Shown piece after piece: positions 14,863 to 23,864 of a stretch of 64,000 bases of DNA. The stretch lies in the NCBI RefSeq assembly GCF_003626645.1, contig NZ_RBAM01000004.1, positions 124,001-188,000 of the forward strand, read 5' to 3'. Origin of the DNA: Streptomyces klenkii (GTDB lineage Bacteria; Actinomycetota; Actinomycetes; Streptomycetales; Streptomycetaceae). Positions within the stretch are counted from its first letter, which is position 1; the number at the start of each line of letters is the position of its first letter. Position numbers and translations under genes: made by a program. Below the pieces are notes generated by a model. It was not told the DNA's origin, made no database searches, and saw nothing but the letters and a program-made list of their open reading frames with translations.

Positions 14863-16049
14863 GTCTCACCGGAACCGCGTTCTTCGCCGCGCTGGCCGCG
14901 GCGACGGTGTGTGCCGTGCTGGCCACCCTCCTCCTCTGGTCGAGGATCCCCGGCCCGGCCCCCGCCCGCTGGCTCGCGCGCGTGCTGCTGATCGGGCTGT
15001 GCCAGGTGACGGCCATCTGCGTGGTGGCCGCGTGGATCAACACGAGTTACGGGCTGTACGCCTCGTGGGACGATCTGCTGGGCCGCGCCGGCGGCAGCGG
15101 CCCGGTGGCGATGCCGGGCCCGCCGCCCGACCGCGCCCGCTTCCTGCGCGGGGACGCGGGGATACAGCAGACGTACGTACGGGGCCCCCGTTCGGCCCTG
15201 TCCGGTCAGGTGATGGTGTGGACGCCGCCGCAGTACGACGAGCCGCGCTACCGCCGCACGCCGTTCCCCGTGGTGATCCTGCTGCACGGCATCCCCGGTT
15301 CGCCGCAGTCCTGGCTGGACCAGGGCCACATGCCGGCGGCCTTCAAGAAGCTGCTGCGGGCGGGGGCGACCCACCCGTTCATCCTGGCCGTGCCGGTGAT
15401 CAACCCCGGCGGCCTGGACACGGACTGCGCCGACATCCCCGGCCACAAGATCGCCACCTGGCTCTCGGCGGACGTCCCGGAGGTGATCCGGCAGCACTTC
15501 CGTACGGGGAAGGGCCCGCGCTCGTGGGGCCTGCTGGGCATCTCGACCGGCGGCTACTGCGCGGCGAAGCTGCCCTTGCAGTACCCGCGGGTCTTCGGCG
15601 CGGGCGCGGCCCTCGACCCCGACCCGCTCAACGGCGAGCAGGGCGCCCTGACCGACCCCGTCCTGCGGGAGCACAACAGCCCCACATGGCTGGTGTCGCA
15701 CACGAAGCCGCCGGCCGCGCCCGGCGTCGGGCTGTTCCTGGCGACGTCGCGGCAGGACCGCTCCAGCCCGCCGTCCCTCATCGAACATTTTGAGGAGGCC
15801 GCGGCCGGCAGCGGCGTCCGGCTGCGGACGATGCTGGCTCCGGCGGGCGGCCACAACTACCACACGTGGATCTCGATGTACCCGGCCGCGTTCGCCTGGC
15901 TGAGCGAGGAGCTGGAGGGGCCGGGAGGACAGGTTCCGAATCCGAGCGGGCGGGTCCCGGGCGGTCAGGTCCCGGGGACCACGGCGGATGCTGAAGCCCC
16001 CCAGCCCGAGGAGCAGACCGAAGAACAGCCGGAGCAGCCCGAGCCGTAA
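14859..16049 (+). CDS. Membrane-anchored esterase of the esterase D/mycolyltransferase-like superfamily
   Basis: About 396 residues. One or two N-terminal hydrophobic helices (about 4-25 and 40-58) are followed by an alpha/beta hydrolase domain with FPVVILLHGIPGSPQSW (oxyanion region), nucleophile Ser in GISTGGYCAA, and the likely catalytic His in GHNYHTW. The C-terminal 45 residues are Pro/Glu/Gln-rich and probably disordered. ATG 14859 is chosen because MSLTG aligns with MGLTS of the paralogue at 17256; ATG 14850 is in frame three codons earlier. It is convergent with that paralogue. The substrate is unknown; an exported acyl ester or cell-envelope lipid is plausible. Confidence 0.85.
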   Translation: MSLTGTAFFAALAAATVCAVLATLLLWSRIPGPAPARWLARVLLIGLCQVTAICVVAAWINTSYGLYASWDDLLGRAGGSGPVAMPGPPPDRARFLRGDAGIQQTYVRGPRSALSGQVMVWTPPQYDEPRYRRTPFPVVILLHGIPGSPQSWLDQGHMPAAFKKLLRAGATHPFILAVPVINPGGLDTDCADIPGHKIATWLSADVPEVIRQHFRTGKGPRSWGLLGISTGGYCAAKLPLQYPRVFGAGAALDPDPLNGEQGALTDPVLREHNSPTWLVSHTKPPAAPGVGLFLATSRQDRSSPPSLIEHFEEAAAGSGVRLRTMLAPAGGHNYHTWISMYPAAFAWLSEELEGPGGQVPNPSGRVPGGQVPGTTADAEAPQPEEQTEEQPEQPEP

Positions 16050-16074
16050 CAGCCCGAGCCATAGCGCAGCAGCC

Positions 16075-17256
16075 CTAATTGTTGACGTCCTGCGGGAACG
16101 TCATCTGCTTCCCCATCCACTCCAGCGTCGGCCCGACCTCCCGCCGCCACGTCGTGAAGTTATGGCTCCCCGACGGAAGAATGATCTTCGCCGCCGTCAT
16201 CGGCTCCTTGACGGCCTTGAGGAATTTCTCCGTCTCCTTGTAGTTCTTCTCGCCTTCCTTGCTGCTCGTCACGAGAACCGAGACGCGCGGCGCGGGCAAA
16301 TTCGCCAGCCGCCAGAGCAGATCGTGCTCACGCTTGTTCTTCTCGCCCGCCTCTCCGTCGCCGAAGAGATTTCCCGTGGTCAGATCATTCTTGATCTTGT
16401 AGTCGGCGGAGAGGGCGCCCGCCACCGGATACGTACCGGGCTGCCGCATCGCGAGTTCGAGCGCGCACGTGCCGCCCGAGGAGTAGCCCATGACGCCCCA
16501 GGCGCTGGCCTCGTGGCCGACGCGGTAGGCGCTCTTGATCGCCTCGGGCAGGTCCTTGGTGAAGTACGTCTCCGACTGCGGTCCCCCGGGCACGTCCACG
16601 CACTCCGTGTCGCGGGGCGGGGCTATGGTCGGCCGCACCATCACGATCACGGTCGGCTGCATCTTGCGCTCGCCGATCAGGTCGCTCGCCGTCTTCGGCA
16701 CCTTCAGGAAGTGGGCGAGGTTGGTGATCCCGCCGGGGTAGCCGCTGATGGCGACGATGACGGGGAAGCGCTGGCGCTTGTACTGCTCTTGGTAGTACTG
16801 CGGCGGGAGGTAGACGAACGCGGGCTCCATGACCCCGGCCCGGCGGGCGACCAGGCGCACCGACTCCAGCGTGCCGACCTTGTCCTTCGGCCCCTGCGGG
16901 ATGTCGCTCTTGTCGATGCCCTCCGTGCCCGTGTTCCGTACGAGCCCGCCCTTGCCCGCGTCCACCGGCGCGGCGTTCGCGCCGCCGTTCTCGGTGATCT
17001 GGGTGACCTCGCCCGGCGACCGGTCGTACTTGCCGATCAGCTCGCCCCACGAGCCGTAGAAACTATTGGCGGAATTCACCGCGAGCAGCACCGAGGACAT
17101 GATCGTCAGCTGGGTGACGACGATCGCGCCGAGCCGGCCGAGCACGGGCAGCACGCCGCGCCCGGAAAGCCGCGGCCAGAGCCAGAGAGTGAGACCCACA
17201 CACACCACGGCGACGAACACCACCGTGTAGAAGAGTGACCTGCTGGTCAGGCCCAT
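16075..17256 (-). CDS. Membrane-anchored esterase, paralogue of the 14859 gene
   Basis: 393 residues with the same plan as its neighbour: two N-terminal hydrophobic segments (about 9-28 and 40-62), then an alpha/beta hydrolase domain with FVYLPPQYY, FPVIVAISGYPGG, nucleophile Ser in MGYSSGGTCALELA and His in SGSHNFTTWR. The family includes esterase D, trehalose ester hydrolases and mycolyltransferase-like folds. It lies tail to tail with the paralogue, with only 25 bases between the stops, suggesting an inverted duplication that has diverged. It lacks the acidic Pro-rich tail. Substrate unknown. Confidence 0.87.
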   Translation of the reverse strand: MGLTSRSLFYTVVFVAVVCVGLTLWLWPRLSGRGVLPVLGRLGAIVVTQLTIMSSVLLAVNSANSFYGSWGELIGKYDRSPGEVTQITENGGANAAPVDAGKGGLVRNTGTEGIDKSDIPQGPKDKVGTLESVRLVARRAGVMEPAFVYLPPQYYQEQYKRQRFPVIVAISGYPGGITNLAHFLKVPKTASDLIGERKMQPTVIVMVRPTIAPPRDTECVDVPGGPQSETYFTKDLPEAIKSAYRVGHEASAWGVMGYSSGGTCALELAMRQPGTYPVAGALSADYKIKNDLTTGNLFGDGEAGEKNKREHDLLWRLANLPAPRVSVLVTSSKEGEKNYKETEKFLKAVKEPMTAAKIILPSGSHNFTTWRREVGPTLEWMGKQMTFPQDVNN

Positions 17257-17471
17257 GCGCCCCTCAACTCCCTGCCCCCGCGGTGGGTACTCATGTTCGG
17301 TAAAGCGATACTCACCGATGAAGAGGCCGGAATGGGTGGACAGGGTTGCCCTGGACCCATTTCTTACCCCGCTCTTGTCCTGCGCGTGTCCTGTCGGCCG
17401 CCTGCCGTTATCGCGCCGGAAACCGGGCCCGGCGGCGGGTGGGTGGGGGTTCCGCTGGGCAAGAAGGGCGC

Positions 17472-18113
17472 ATGGGTGACGTCTTCCTTCGCAGGCTGAG
17501 CCGCTGGCAGGCCGACCAGTACCGCGACCAGCTCGCGGACCTGCACGCCGCGGCGTACGGCGCTACGGCACGCGGTGCTACGGAGCGTGGTGCTACCGAG
17601 CGCGGCGCCGCGGCGCCCGCGGAACCGCACGGCCACGGGGAACCGTACGTCGAGCCCTTCCACAGCCGCAGCCGTTTCCGGGAACGCCTCGCGGAACACT
17701 CGGCGCGGCCGGGCTTCGACCTGGTCGTCGCGGACTCCGGCGGGCGCCCGGTCGGCTGCGCGTACGGCTATCCCCTGCCGCGCGACAGCGCCCGGTGGGA
17801 GGGCTTCGCCGGGCCCGTGCCGGGGCAGCTGGAGGAGCTGACCGCGGCGGGCCGGGTGTTCGCGGTCGCCGAGCTGGTGGTCGCGCCGGGCGAGCGCCGC
17901 CAGGGCATCGGGCGGCGGCTGCACGACCGGCTGCTGTCCGGCAGCGGCGCGGCGCTCGCGGCACTGCTCCTCTCCCCCGCCGACGCGCACACCGCGGCGG
18001 CGGAGGCGGCCCGCCGGTCCTGGGGCTGGCAGCAGGCCGGCCGGCTGCGGCTGCCGGCCGCGGGGGACGTCGGGGACGCCCTGGAGGTGTTCGTACGGCC
18101 GTTGCGCCGCTGA
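17472..18113 (+). CDS. GNAT-family acetyltransferase
   Basis: 213 residues. The acetyl-CoA site is seen as VAELVVAPGERRQGIGRRLHDRLL (the R/Q-x-x-G-x-G/A motif), with a preceding FDLVVADSGGRPVGCAYGYPL strand. The acceptor cannot be told from sequence. Near residues 30-46 a short Gly-Ala-Thr-Glu-Arg repeat is encoded by tandem 15-base units (about 17559-17607), probably slippage in a surface loop. ATG 17472 follows AAGAAGG. It diverges from the esterase at 17256. Confidence 0.85.
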   Translation: MGDVFLRRLSRWQADQYRDQLADLHAAAYGATARGATERGATERGAAAPAEPHGHGEPYVEPFHSRSRFRERLAEHSARPGFDLVVADSGGRPVGCAYGYPLPRDSARWEGFAGPVPGQLEELTAAGRVFAVAELVVAPGERRQGIGRRLHDRLLSGSGAALAALLLSPADAHTAAAEAARRSWGWQQAGRLRLPAAGDVGDALEVFVRPLRR

Positions 18114-18140
18114 ATCCGCCGGCCGACGCTCCGGAGCGGC

Positions 18141-18176
18141 TGCGAAGCGGGCTGCGAAGCGGGTTACGAAGCGGGC
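18141..18176. repeat. Three tandem 12-bp units
   Basis: TGCGAAGCGGGC, TGCGAAGCGGGT and TACGAAGCGGGC in a row, then a broken fourth. They open the 315-base gap between the acetyltransferase and the vWA gene. The rest of the gap holds a hairpin at 18268 and a CCCCCAGGGGG palindrome near 18360, but no gene. Confidence 0.7.
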
Positions 18177-18267
18177 TACGACGAGAGCTGCGATGTGGCG
18201 GGAAATCGCCGCCCGCCACGCCCCGGTCTGACGGAGTGTGAACTTCCGTGGCCCCAAGTGGGCGTAG

Positions 18268-18295
18268 CGGCCGTCCCCCGTGCGTGGGGCGGCCG
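18268..18295 (+). terminator. Imperfect hairpin, likely terminator after the acetyltransferase
   Basis: CGGCCGTCCCC and GGGGCGGCCG with one bulge and a short loop; no T-tract. Confidence 0.45.
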
Positions 18296-18428
18296 GGAGT
18301 GCCTCGCGAGGGTCTGAGCATGCGGGGAATAGGGGGGCGGCTAGCCTTACGTCACCGTCCCCCAGGGGGATGTATACCCGCAACACGGACATTTCATAGC
18401 TCCCGAGACACGTGAAGGACTACTCCAC

Positions 18429-19955
18429 ATGGGCATTCGGAGTCTGCTGCGGAACGCGTTCGGCCGGTCCAGGACAGCGACGGCCGAACGAGACGAAGCG
18501 AGCCCGCGCCAGAGCGCGCCGCCGTCCGTGCCCGCGCCCGCCCAGGAGCCGGACCCGGAGCCGCGCGCCGAACCGCGCACCGAGCCGCGGAGCGATTCCG
18601 GTACCGGTACCGGCCCGCTGAGCGCATCCGGCAGCGCGCCGCGCACTGAGTCACGTACTGAGCCGCGTACGGAGCCGCTCGTGGCCCGGCCGCGCACCTC
18701 TACGGAAGAGACCGCCGCCGAGCCGGCCCCCGCGCCCGAGCCCGTCCGCGCCCCGGTGCCGCCGCAGCAGGGCGGCGGGAGCACCGCGCGGCTGGCCGAG
18801 CCGCTCGACGCCCCCCTCGACGAGCCGGACGGCGACCGCATCCCCGACCCCGGCCCGCTGGAGCCGACGCCGCAGCCGGGGCCCACCCCCGGTCCGCGCC
18901 CCGGCCCCGGGCCCGTGCCGCCGGAGCCGAGCCCCGAGCCCGAGCCGCAGCCGACGCCCGTCCCGACGCCCACGCCCGTTCCGCAGCCGGAGCCCGTGCC
19001 GCCGGTCGACCCCGAGCCGGTGCCCGAGCCCGCCCCCGGCCCGGACCCGGTCCGCAAGCCGGAGCCCGCGCCGGGCCCCCCGATGCCGGAGCCGTCCCCG
19101 GCGATGCCGCCGCGCGAGGAAGCGCCTGTACAAGAGGCAGCACCTGTACAGGAGGCAGCACCTGTGCAGGAAGAAGCGCCTGCGCAGTCCGCCGCGCAGA
19201 CCGCCGCACCCGCCGCCGTCAGCCCTGCGCAGTCCCCCGCCATCAGCCTCCAGAAGCTGGAAACGCGCGCCCCCGGCCTGATCAGCCTCTACAAGGAGGC
19301 CGGTGCCTCCCTGGAGAAGCAGGGCCTGACGGGGCAGCGCGCGGCGGTCTACCTCGTCCTCGACCGTTCCGGCTCCATGCGCGAGTTCTACAAGAACGGC
19401 ACGGTCCAGCACCTCGCCGAGCAGGCCCTCGGCCTGTCCGCCCATCTGGACGACGACGGCACGGTGCCGGTCGTCTTCTTCTCGACGGACGTCGACGGCG
19501 TCGCCGAGGTCGACCTCGGCAACTACGAGGGCCGCATCGAGGAACTCCACTCCTCCATGGGCCACATGGGCCGCACCAACTACCACTGGGCGATGGAAGC
19601 GGTGATCGGCCACTACAAGAAGTCCGGCTCGACCGCCCCCGCGTTCGTCATCTTCCAGACGGACGGCGGCCCGTACAGCAAGCCGGCCGCGGAGCGGGCC
19701 CTCTGCGAGAGCTCGAACCTGCCGATCTTCTGGCAGTTCGTCGCCTTCGGCGACCCGGAGGGCAAGGGCTTCGACTTCCTGCGGAAGCTGGACGACCTGC
19801 CGGTCCCGGAGAAGCGCGTCGTGGACAACGCAGGCTTCTTCCACGCGGGCCGCGACCCGAAGTCGCTCACGGACGCGCAGCTCTACGCGGAGCTGATGGT
19901 GGAGTTCCCGGACTGGCTGAAGGAGGCCAGGGCGGCGGGCATCGTCGAAGGCTGA
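18429..19955 (+). CDS. Pro-rich protein with C-terminal von Willebrand factor A domain (TerF-like)
   Basis: 508 residues. Residues 1-20 are basic (MGIRSLLRNAFGRSR). About 30-265 is extremely Pro/Glu-rich, largely PEP-type repeats. The vWA domain starts near 290, with DRSGSM (about 312) as the metal-binding (MIDAS) motif, GRTNYHWAM supplying Thr, and FVIFQTDGGPYSKP supplying Asp. VWA domains of this form occur with tellurium-resistance (Ter) proteins in actinobacteria, where they probably act as a metal-dependent scaffold in stress or phage defence. No Ter genes are adjacent. There is no signal peptide. Confidence 0.85.
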   Translation: MGIRSLLRNAFGRSRTATAERDEASPRQSAPPSVPAPAQEPDPEPRAEPRTEPRSDSGTGTGPLSASGSAPRTESRTEPRTEPLVARPRTSTEETAAEPAPAPEPVRAPVPPQQGGGSTARLAEPLDAPLDEPDGDRIPDPGPLEPTPQPGPTPGPRPGPGPVPPEPSPEPEPQPTPVPTPTPVPQPEPVPPVDPEPVPEPAPGPDPVRKPEPAPGPPMPEPSPAMPPREEAPVQEAAPVQEAAPVQEEAPAQSAAQTAAPAAVSPAQSPAISLQKLETRAPGLISLYKEAGASLEKQGLTGQRAAVYLVLDRSGSMREFYKNGTVQHLAEQALGLSAHLDDDGTVPVVFFSTDVDGVAEVDLGNYEGRIEELHSSMGHMGRTNYHWAMEAVIGHYKKSGSTAPAFVIFQTDGGPYSKPAAERALCESSNLPIFWQFVAFGDPEGKGFDFLRKLDDLPVPEKRVVDNAGFFHAGRDPKSLTDAQLYAELMVEFPDWLKEARAAGIVEG

Positions 19956-19964
19956 GCCCGGAAG

Positions 19965-20003
19965 CCGGCGCCGGGGCGGGCGTCATTCCCGCCCCGGCGC
20001 CGG
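19965..20003. terminator. Bidirectional terminator overlapping the kinase stop codon
   Basis: A perfect 16-bp stem, CCGGCGCCGGGGCGGG (19965-19980) and CCCGCCCCGGCGCCGG (19988-20003), with a 7-base loop. It lies between the vWA gene (+) and the histidine kinase (-) and includes the last seven codons of the kinase and its stop. Confidence 0.7.
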
Positions 20004-20999
20004 AATCTCCACCGTCACCCGCAGCCCGCCGCCCCGGTTCGGCGCGGCGCTCGCCCGCCCCCCGTGGGCCCGTGCGATCGACTGGACGATGGACAGGCCC
20101 AGGCCCGTGCCGCCGCAGAGCCGTTCCTTGCCCTGCCCCCGCCGGAACGGCTCGAACAGGGCCGGGATGTCGGCCGCCGCCACCACCGGCCCGGAGTTGC
20201 GGACCACCAGCCGGCCCGGCTCGACGATCACGTCGACTTCGCCGCCCCGGTGGTTGTACTCGACCGCGTTGCGCAGCAGGTTCCCGGCGAGCTGCCCGAG
20301 CAGGACGCGGTTGCCCCGCAGCGGCGCCCGTTCGCTGCGGACGGAGACCCGTACCCCCGCCCGCTCCGCGCGCCCCGCGATGGCCGCGGTCTCCTCGGAG
20401 ACGACGTCGGCGAGGTCGAGGGAGTCGCGCCGCTCCAGGCCGCGGTCGCTGCGGGCGAGCAGGAGCAGGCCGTCGATGAGGCGCTCGGAGCGGCGGTTGG
20501 CCTCCAGGAGCGTGGTCCGTACGTGCGCGAGCTCCTCCGGGGACGGGTCCCCGTCCAGCCCGACCTGGATGGCCGTGCGCTGCACGGCGAGCGGCGTCCG
20601 CAGCTCGTGCGAGGCGTTGGAGATGAAGCGCCGCTGGCTCTCGAACGCGCCCTGGACGGGGCGCAGGCAGCGGCCCGCCGTCCACCAGCCCACCCCGACG
20701 GCCAGCAGCGCCGTCACGAACAGCGCCACCGCCGACCACATGATCATCTGCTGGGAGGCGGCGGCGCTGACGTCGCCCGAGATCCGGTACGCCGTCCACG
20801 CGCTCACCCTCTCCCCCGGCCGCACGAGCTCGACGGGCACCGCGTTCCGCGCGATCGTCGTCGCCCGCTCCTGCGTACCGGCGCGCGAGAGCAGGTTCAC
20901 GGTGAGCAGGAGAGCCGTGCCGAGCACGAGAAAGATCCCGCCGAAGGCCACGGCGATACGGGTACGGGCCGTGAGGAACGGCCGCCTGACGGGTTTCAC
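19983..20999 (-). CDS. Sensor histidine kinase (OmpR-partner type)
   Basis: 338 residues. Two membrane helices (about 11-33 and 86-106) enclose a short extracytoplasmic loop of some 50 residues. HisKA has FISNASHELRTPL with the phosphorylated His, followed by N-box NLLRNAVEYN and G-box GGTGLGLSIVQSIARAHGG. There is little room for a HAMP linker. The GTG start overlaps the response-regulator stop (GTGA), so the pair is translationally coupled. The signal is unknown. Confidence 0.92.
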   Translation of the reverse strand: MKPVRRPFLTARTRIAVAFGGIFLVLGTALLLTVNLLSRAGTQERATTIARNAVPVELVRPGERVSAWTAYRISGDVSAAASQQMIMWSAVALFVTALLAVGVGWWTAGRCLRPVQGAFESQRRFISNASHELRTPLAVQRTAIQVGLDGDPSPEELAHVRTTLLEANRRSERLIDGLLLLARSDRGLERRDSLDLADVVSEETAAIAGRAERAGVRVSVRSERAPLRGNRVLLGQLAGNLLRNAVEYNHRGGEVDVIVEPGRLVVRNSGPVVAAADIPALFEPFRRGQGKERLCGGTGLGLSIVQSIARAHGGRASAAPNRGGGLRVTVEIPAPGRE

Positions 21000-21649
21000 A
21001 GCGCGTATCCCACGCCCTGCACCGTACGGATCAGCGCCGGCTCCCCGAGCTTGCCGCGCAGCTTGCTCATCGCCACCCGCACCGCGCCGGTGAACGGGTC
21101 GGCATGCGCGTCCCAGGCCCGCTCCAGGAGCTCCTCCGCGCTGACGACCGCCCCGTCCGCCTCCAGCAGCAGTTGCAGGATGGCGAACTCCTTGGGCGAG
21201 AGGTCCAGGGCCCGCCCCTCCCGGTCGGCGGTCCGGCGCACCGTGTCCAGCCGCAGGCCCGCCCGCTCCAGCAGCGGCGGGGCCGGGCGCGCGCTGCGCC
21301 GCCGCAGGGCGCGCACCCGCGAGATCAGCTCGGGGAACTCGAACGGCTTCGGGAGGTAGTCGTCCGCGCCCAGGTCCAGTCCGGCCACCCGGTCCTCCAT
21401 CGACCCGGCGGCGGTGAGCATCAGGATGCGGGTGCGGGAGCCGCCCGCGACCAGGTGCCGGGCGACGTCGTCGCCGTGCACGCGCGGCAGGTCGCGGTCG
21501 AGGACGACGACGTCGTAGTCGTGCAGGGAGAGATAGGCGATGGCCGCGTCGCCGCTGTAGACGGTGTCCACCGCGAACCCGGCCCTGCGCAGGCCCGTCG
21601 CGACCAGCTCGGCCAGTATCTCTTCGTCCTCGGCGACCAGTACCCGCAT
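20996..21649 (-). CDS. Response regulator, OmpR/PhoB family
   Basis: 217 residues. The receiver domain has EDEE at the N-terminus, phosphoacceptor Asp51 in VVVLDRDLP, LTAAG and PKPF (conserved Lys). The winged-helix DNA-binding domain ends with TVQGVGYAL. ATG 21649 is supported by the domain start. It is first in a two-gene operon with the sensor kinase. It diverges from a small gene at 21907; 258 bases separate them. Confidence 0.92.
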   Translation of the reverse strand: MRVLVAEDEEILAELVATGLRRAGFAVDTVYSGDAAIAYLSLHDYDVVVLDRDLPRVHGDDVARHLVAGGSRTRILMLTAAGSMEDRVAGLDLGADDYLPKPFEFPELISRVRALRRRSARPAPPLLERAGLRLDTVRRTADREGRALDLSPKEFAILQLLLEADGAVVSAEELLERAWDAHADPFTGAVRVAMSKLRGKLGEPALIRTVQGVGYAL

Positions 21650-21906
21650 GGCTTCACCCGTCTCCTCTGGAGGCCGTCTCCTCCGGCAGCAATACGTCTC
21701 CCCTCCCAGGATGCGGTGTACAGCAGGACATGTTTCGCAAACCTCTCCAACGCGCTGCCCGCGCCCCCGGGGAGCCTCCGCGCGCCCCGTGCACGCGGTT
21801 ACGGAGAGCCGATCGAACAACTACTGTTGGTAATCACAGAGTCACTCTGCGGATACAGTCGGATCCATCGGATCCATTCGGATGCACCGGATACAGGAGC
21901 TCTCTC

Positions 21907-22092
21907 ATGGCCGTTCCCGGCGAGGTCGTCCCCAGCGAGGAGGGCGAAGCGCGGACGTCGTCCCACGCAGGCACGTTCGCCTCCCTCCAGGACGCCGTCG
22001 ACTTCGTCACCCAGCCCCCGGGACAGGGCAGCGGAGAAGCCGGCTTCTCCTACCGGGCGGACGGCCAGGTCGACGTCGTGTACTTCCACTGA
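21907..22092 (+). CDS. Small hypothetical protein
   Basis: 61 residues, acidic (MAVPGEVVPSEEGEA) and ending DGQVDVVYFH. CAGGAG lies eight bases before the ATG. There is no known family. The 60 bases upstream carry several CGGATnCA repeats. A strong hairpin follows at 22176. Codon composition looks coding, but the call rests on the ribosome site and a plausible soluble composition. Confidence 0.5.
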   Translation: MAVPGEVVPSEEGEARTSSHAGTFASLQDAVDFVTQPPGQGSGEAGFSYRADGQVDVVYFH

Positions 22093-22175
22093 GGCGCCGT
22101 CCGGAGCATCCACCGAGACTTCCTCCGGAGCGTCCGCCGAGGTTTCCTCCGGTGCTCCTGTGAGAGGGAGGGGGA

Positions 22176-22211
22176 ACCGGGTGGCGGGAGGGGCAGCCCC
22201 CGCCACCCGGT
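22176..22211. terminator. Terminator hairpin between 22092 and 22288
   Basis: Perfect 13-bp stem ACCGGGTGGCGGG and CCCGCCACCCGGT with a 10-base loop, between convergent genes. Confidence 0.7.
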
Positions 22212-22287
22212 CACAATGCGGGCCGGGACGACTCCGGCTTCCATCTTCCATGAGCGGGCCGGGACGGCTTCCATCAGCGGGCCGGAG

Positions 22288-23289
22288 CTACGGCGCGGGC
22301 GGGAGCTCCCCCAGGGCGGCCCCGGCCCGTTCCTGCCGGGCGGCGAGCTCGGCCTTGACCGCGGCGAGCTCCTTCGCGTTCCGGTCGATCTCCTGCCGCT
22401 GATAGGCCGCGTCGACCGCGAACCACACGCCCACCACGTTGTGCGCCTTCTTGCACTGCGCATCGGCCGTCGCCGCCTCCCGCTCCTTCACGGACGGCTG
22501 CTCCGTACGCCATGCGGGGTCGCCGCTCGCCTGGAGCGGATCGGCGTACGAGGGGAAGCCGCGCTGCTTCATGCAGGCCGCCCACTCGGCAAGGACGCCG
22601 GTCACGCGGGGATCGCGCTGCGCCTTCTCGAAACTCTCGGCGTTGATCCGGTCGGCGACGGCCGCGTCGCCACCGGCCTCGGCCCCGTCCGTACGCAGCG
22701 CCGCACGCGCCTCGCCCAGGCAGCCGCCGGCGGGCACGGTGCGCCCGCCCACCCGCTGCCCGCCCTTCGCGGCGCCGCTGCCCGGCTTGGCCTTGGGATC
22801 GTCCGTGCCGGTCAGCACGATGCCCGCCTCGGCGGAGAGGGACGGCGGCGGCGCGGGCGGCGGCACGGTCGTCCGCGGGCTGCCGGGCGGCGCGAAGCCG
22901 TAGCGGGCGGCCTCGGCGGGATCGGTGACGCCGTAGCGGTACTGCGTACGGGTCGCGGGGCGGAAGGGGGTGGCGGGGTCGGGCGGCCGGTAGGTGACGC
23001 CGAAGCGGTTCATGCAGCGTTCGACGAGGGTGCGCTGGGCGGCGTCGAGACGGTCGGCTTGGGCGTTGGTGAGGAGGTAGGGGTCGATGGGGAGGGGGTG
23101 GGAGGCGGCGGACTCCATCGAAGGAAAGGCGGAAGCCTGCGGGACGTCGGCGCGGGCGTCGGCCCCGGAACCGGAAGACGAGCCGGAACACCCGCCAACC
23201 GCCAGCAGAACGCCCACGACCGCGGCAGCAAAGGCGCCCCGCCCGTGTCGACAGGCGGGGCACGTGGTGCGCGGAGGCAGCTCGGTCAC
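22288..23289 (-). CDS. Secreted lipoprotein of unknown function
   Basis: About 333 residues. GTG 23289 overlaps the stop of the upstream inhibitor gene (GTGA). A hydrophobic segment ends in LLAVGGC at about residue 34, a lipobox, followed by a Ser/Gly linker, so it is anchored to the outer face of the membrane. The mature part contains RLDAAQRTLVERCMNRFGV, WAACMKQRGF and two further Cys, the pattern of a recurrent actinobacterial lipoprotein family in which repeated xxCM motifs occur. The C-terminal 50 residues form a charged helix. No enzymatic motif is seen. Confidence 0.8.
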   Translation of the reverse strand: MTELPPRTTCPACRHGRGAFAAAVVGVLLAVGGCSGSSSGSGADARADVPQASAFPSMESAASHPLPIDPYLLTNAQADRLDAAQRTLVERCMNRFGVTYRPPDPATPFRPATRTQYRYGVTDPAEAARYGFAPPGSPRTTVPPPAPPPSLSAEAGIVLTGTDDPKAKPGSGAAKGGQRVGGRTVPAGGCLGEARAALRTDGAEAGGDAAVADRINAESFEKAQRDPRVTGVLAEWAACMKQRGFPSYADPLQASGDPAWRTEQPSVKEREAATADAQCKKAHNVVGVWFAVDAAYQRQEIDRNAKELAAVKAELAARQERAGAALGELPPAP

Positions 23290-23708
23290 CCGAACTTGCC
23301 GGACGCGTTGTTGTTCCGCAGCGCGGGAATGAGGTTCGCCGCGCCGCCGGCCGCGATGCGCTGGTGCACGCCCGTGTAGTTCGGGCTGTAGTAGATCGTG
23401 ATCGCGTTGCTGAAGTCCCAGTTGTCGACCGACGCCGCGTTGTTCCGGACGACCAGGCCGGAGCCGGAGTCGCCGCGCGTGGAACTGCTCGTCACGAAGT
23501 GGTTGTTCCCGTAGTTCGCGTCGTTGTTGTACTGCTTGTAGATCGCACCCGTGTAGTTCTGGTGGTAGAACAGGCACGCGTAGCCGCTTGAGCAGCTCTC
23601 CGTGAACTGGTCCGTCGACGCGGATGCCGGCGTGGTGGCGGCCAGAAGGCCCGAACCCGCGGCCGCAATGGCGATCGCTCCGGCCACGGCCAGACGCTTG
23701 AATCGCAT
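23286..23708 (-). CDS. Secreted peptidase-inhibitor-like protein (family I36)
   Basis: 140 residues. A signal peptide (MRFKRLAVAG to PASAS, about 1-32) precedes a beta/gamma-crystallin-like module with YACLFYHQNYTGAIYKQY and a second half containing ITIYYSPNYTGVHQ. This pattern is typical of I36 metalloproteinase-inhibitor-like proteins secreted by Streptomyces. AGGAGGG lies seven bases before the ATG at 23708. Its stop overlaps the lipoprotein start, so both are made from one message. Confidence 0.8.
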   Translation of the reverse strand: MRFKRLAVAGAIAIAAAGSGLLAATTPASASTDQFTESCSSGYACLFYHQNYTGAIYKQYNNDANYGNNHFVTSSSTRGDSGSGLVVRNNAASVDNWDFSNAITIYYSPNYTGVHQRIAAGGAANLIPALRNNNASGKFG

Positions 23709-23864
23709 ACGAAAACCCTCCTGTTCGGCTCTTTCGGCTGTTCCAGCTCTTTCGGCTCTTTGCAGGAAGCGTTCCGTTTTCAGGCGCCATCCTGTCGAGT
23801 CGGCGGGGAGAAGAACAGCGCCTTCGAATCTCGTCGAAACGCGCAGCTCACTCACCCACTCGCA

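Noticed and set aside
18141..18176. CRISPR-like short repeats
   Set aside because: Units are directly abutting 12-mers with no spacers and no cas genes.
23290..23790. N-terminal extension of the lipoprotein
   Set aside because: The longer frame overlaps the inhibitor gene in another frame; the lipobox signal peptide starts at GTG 23289.
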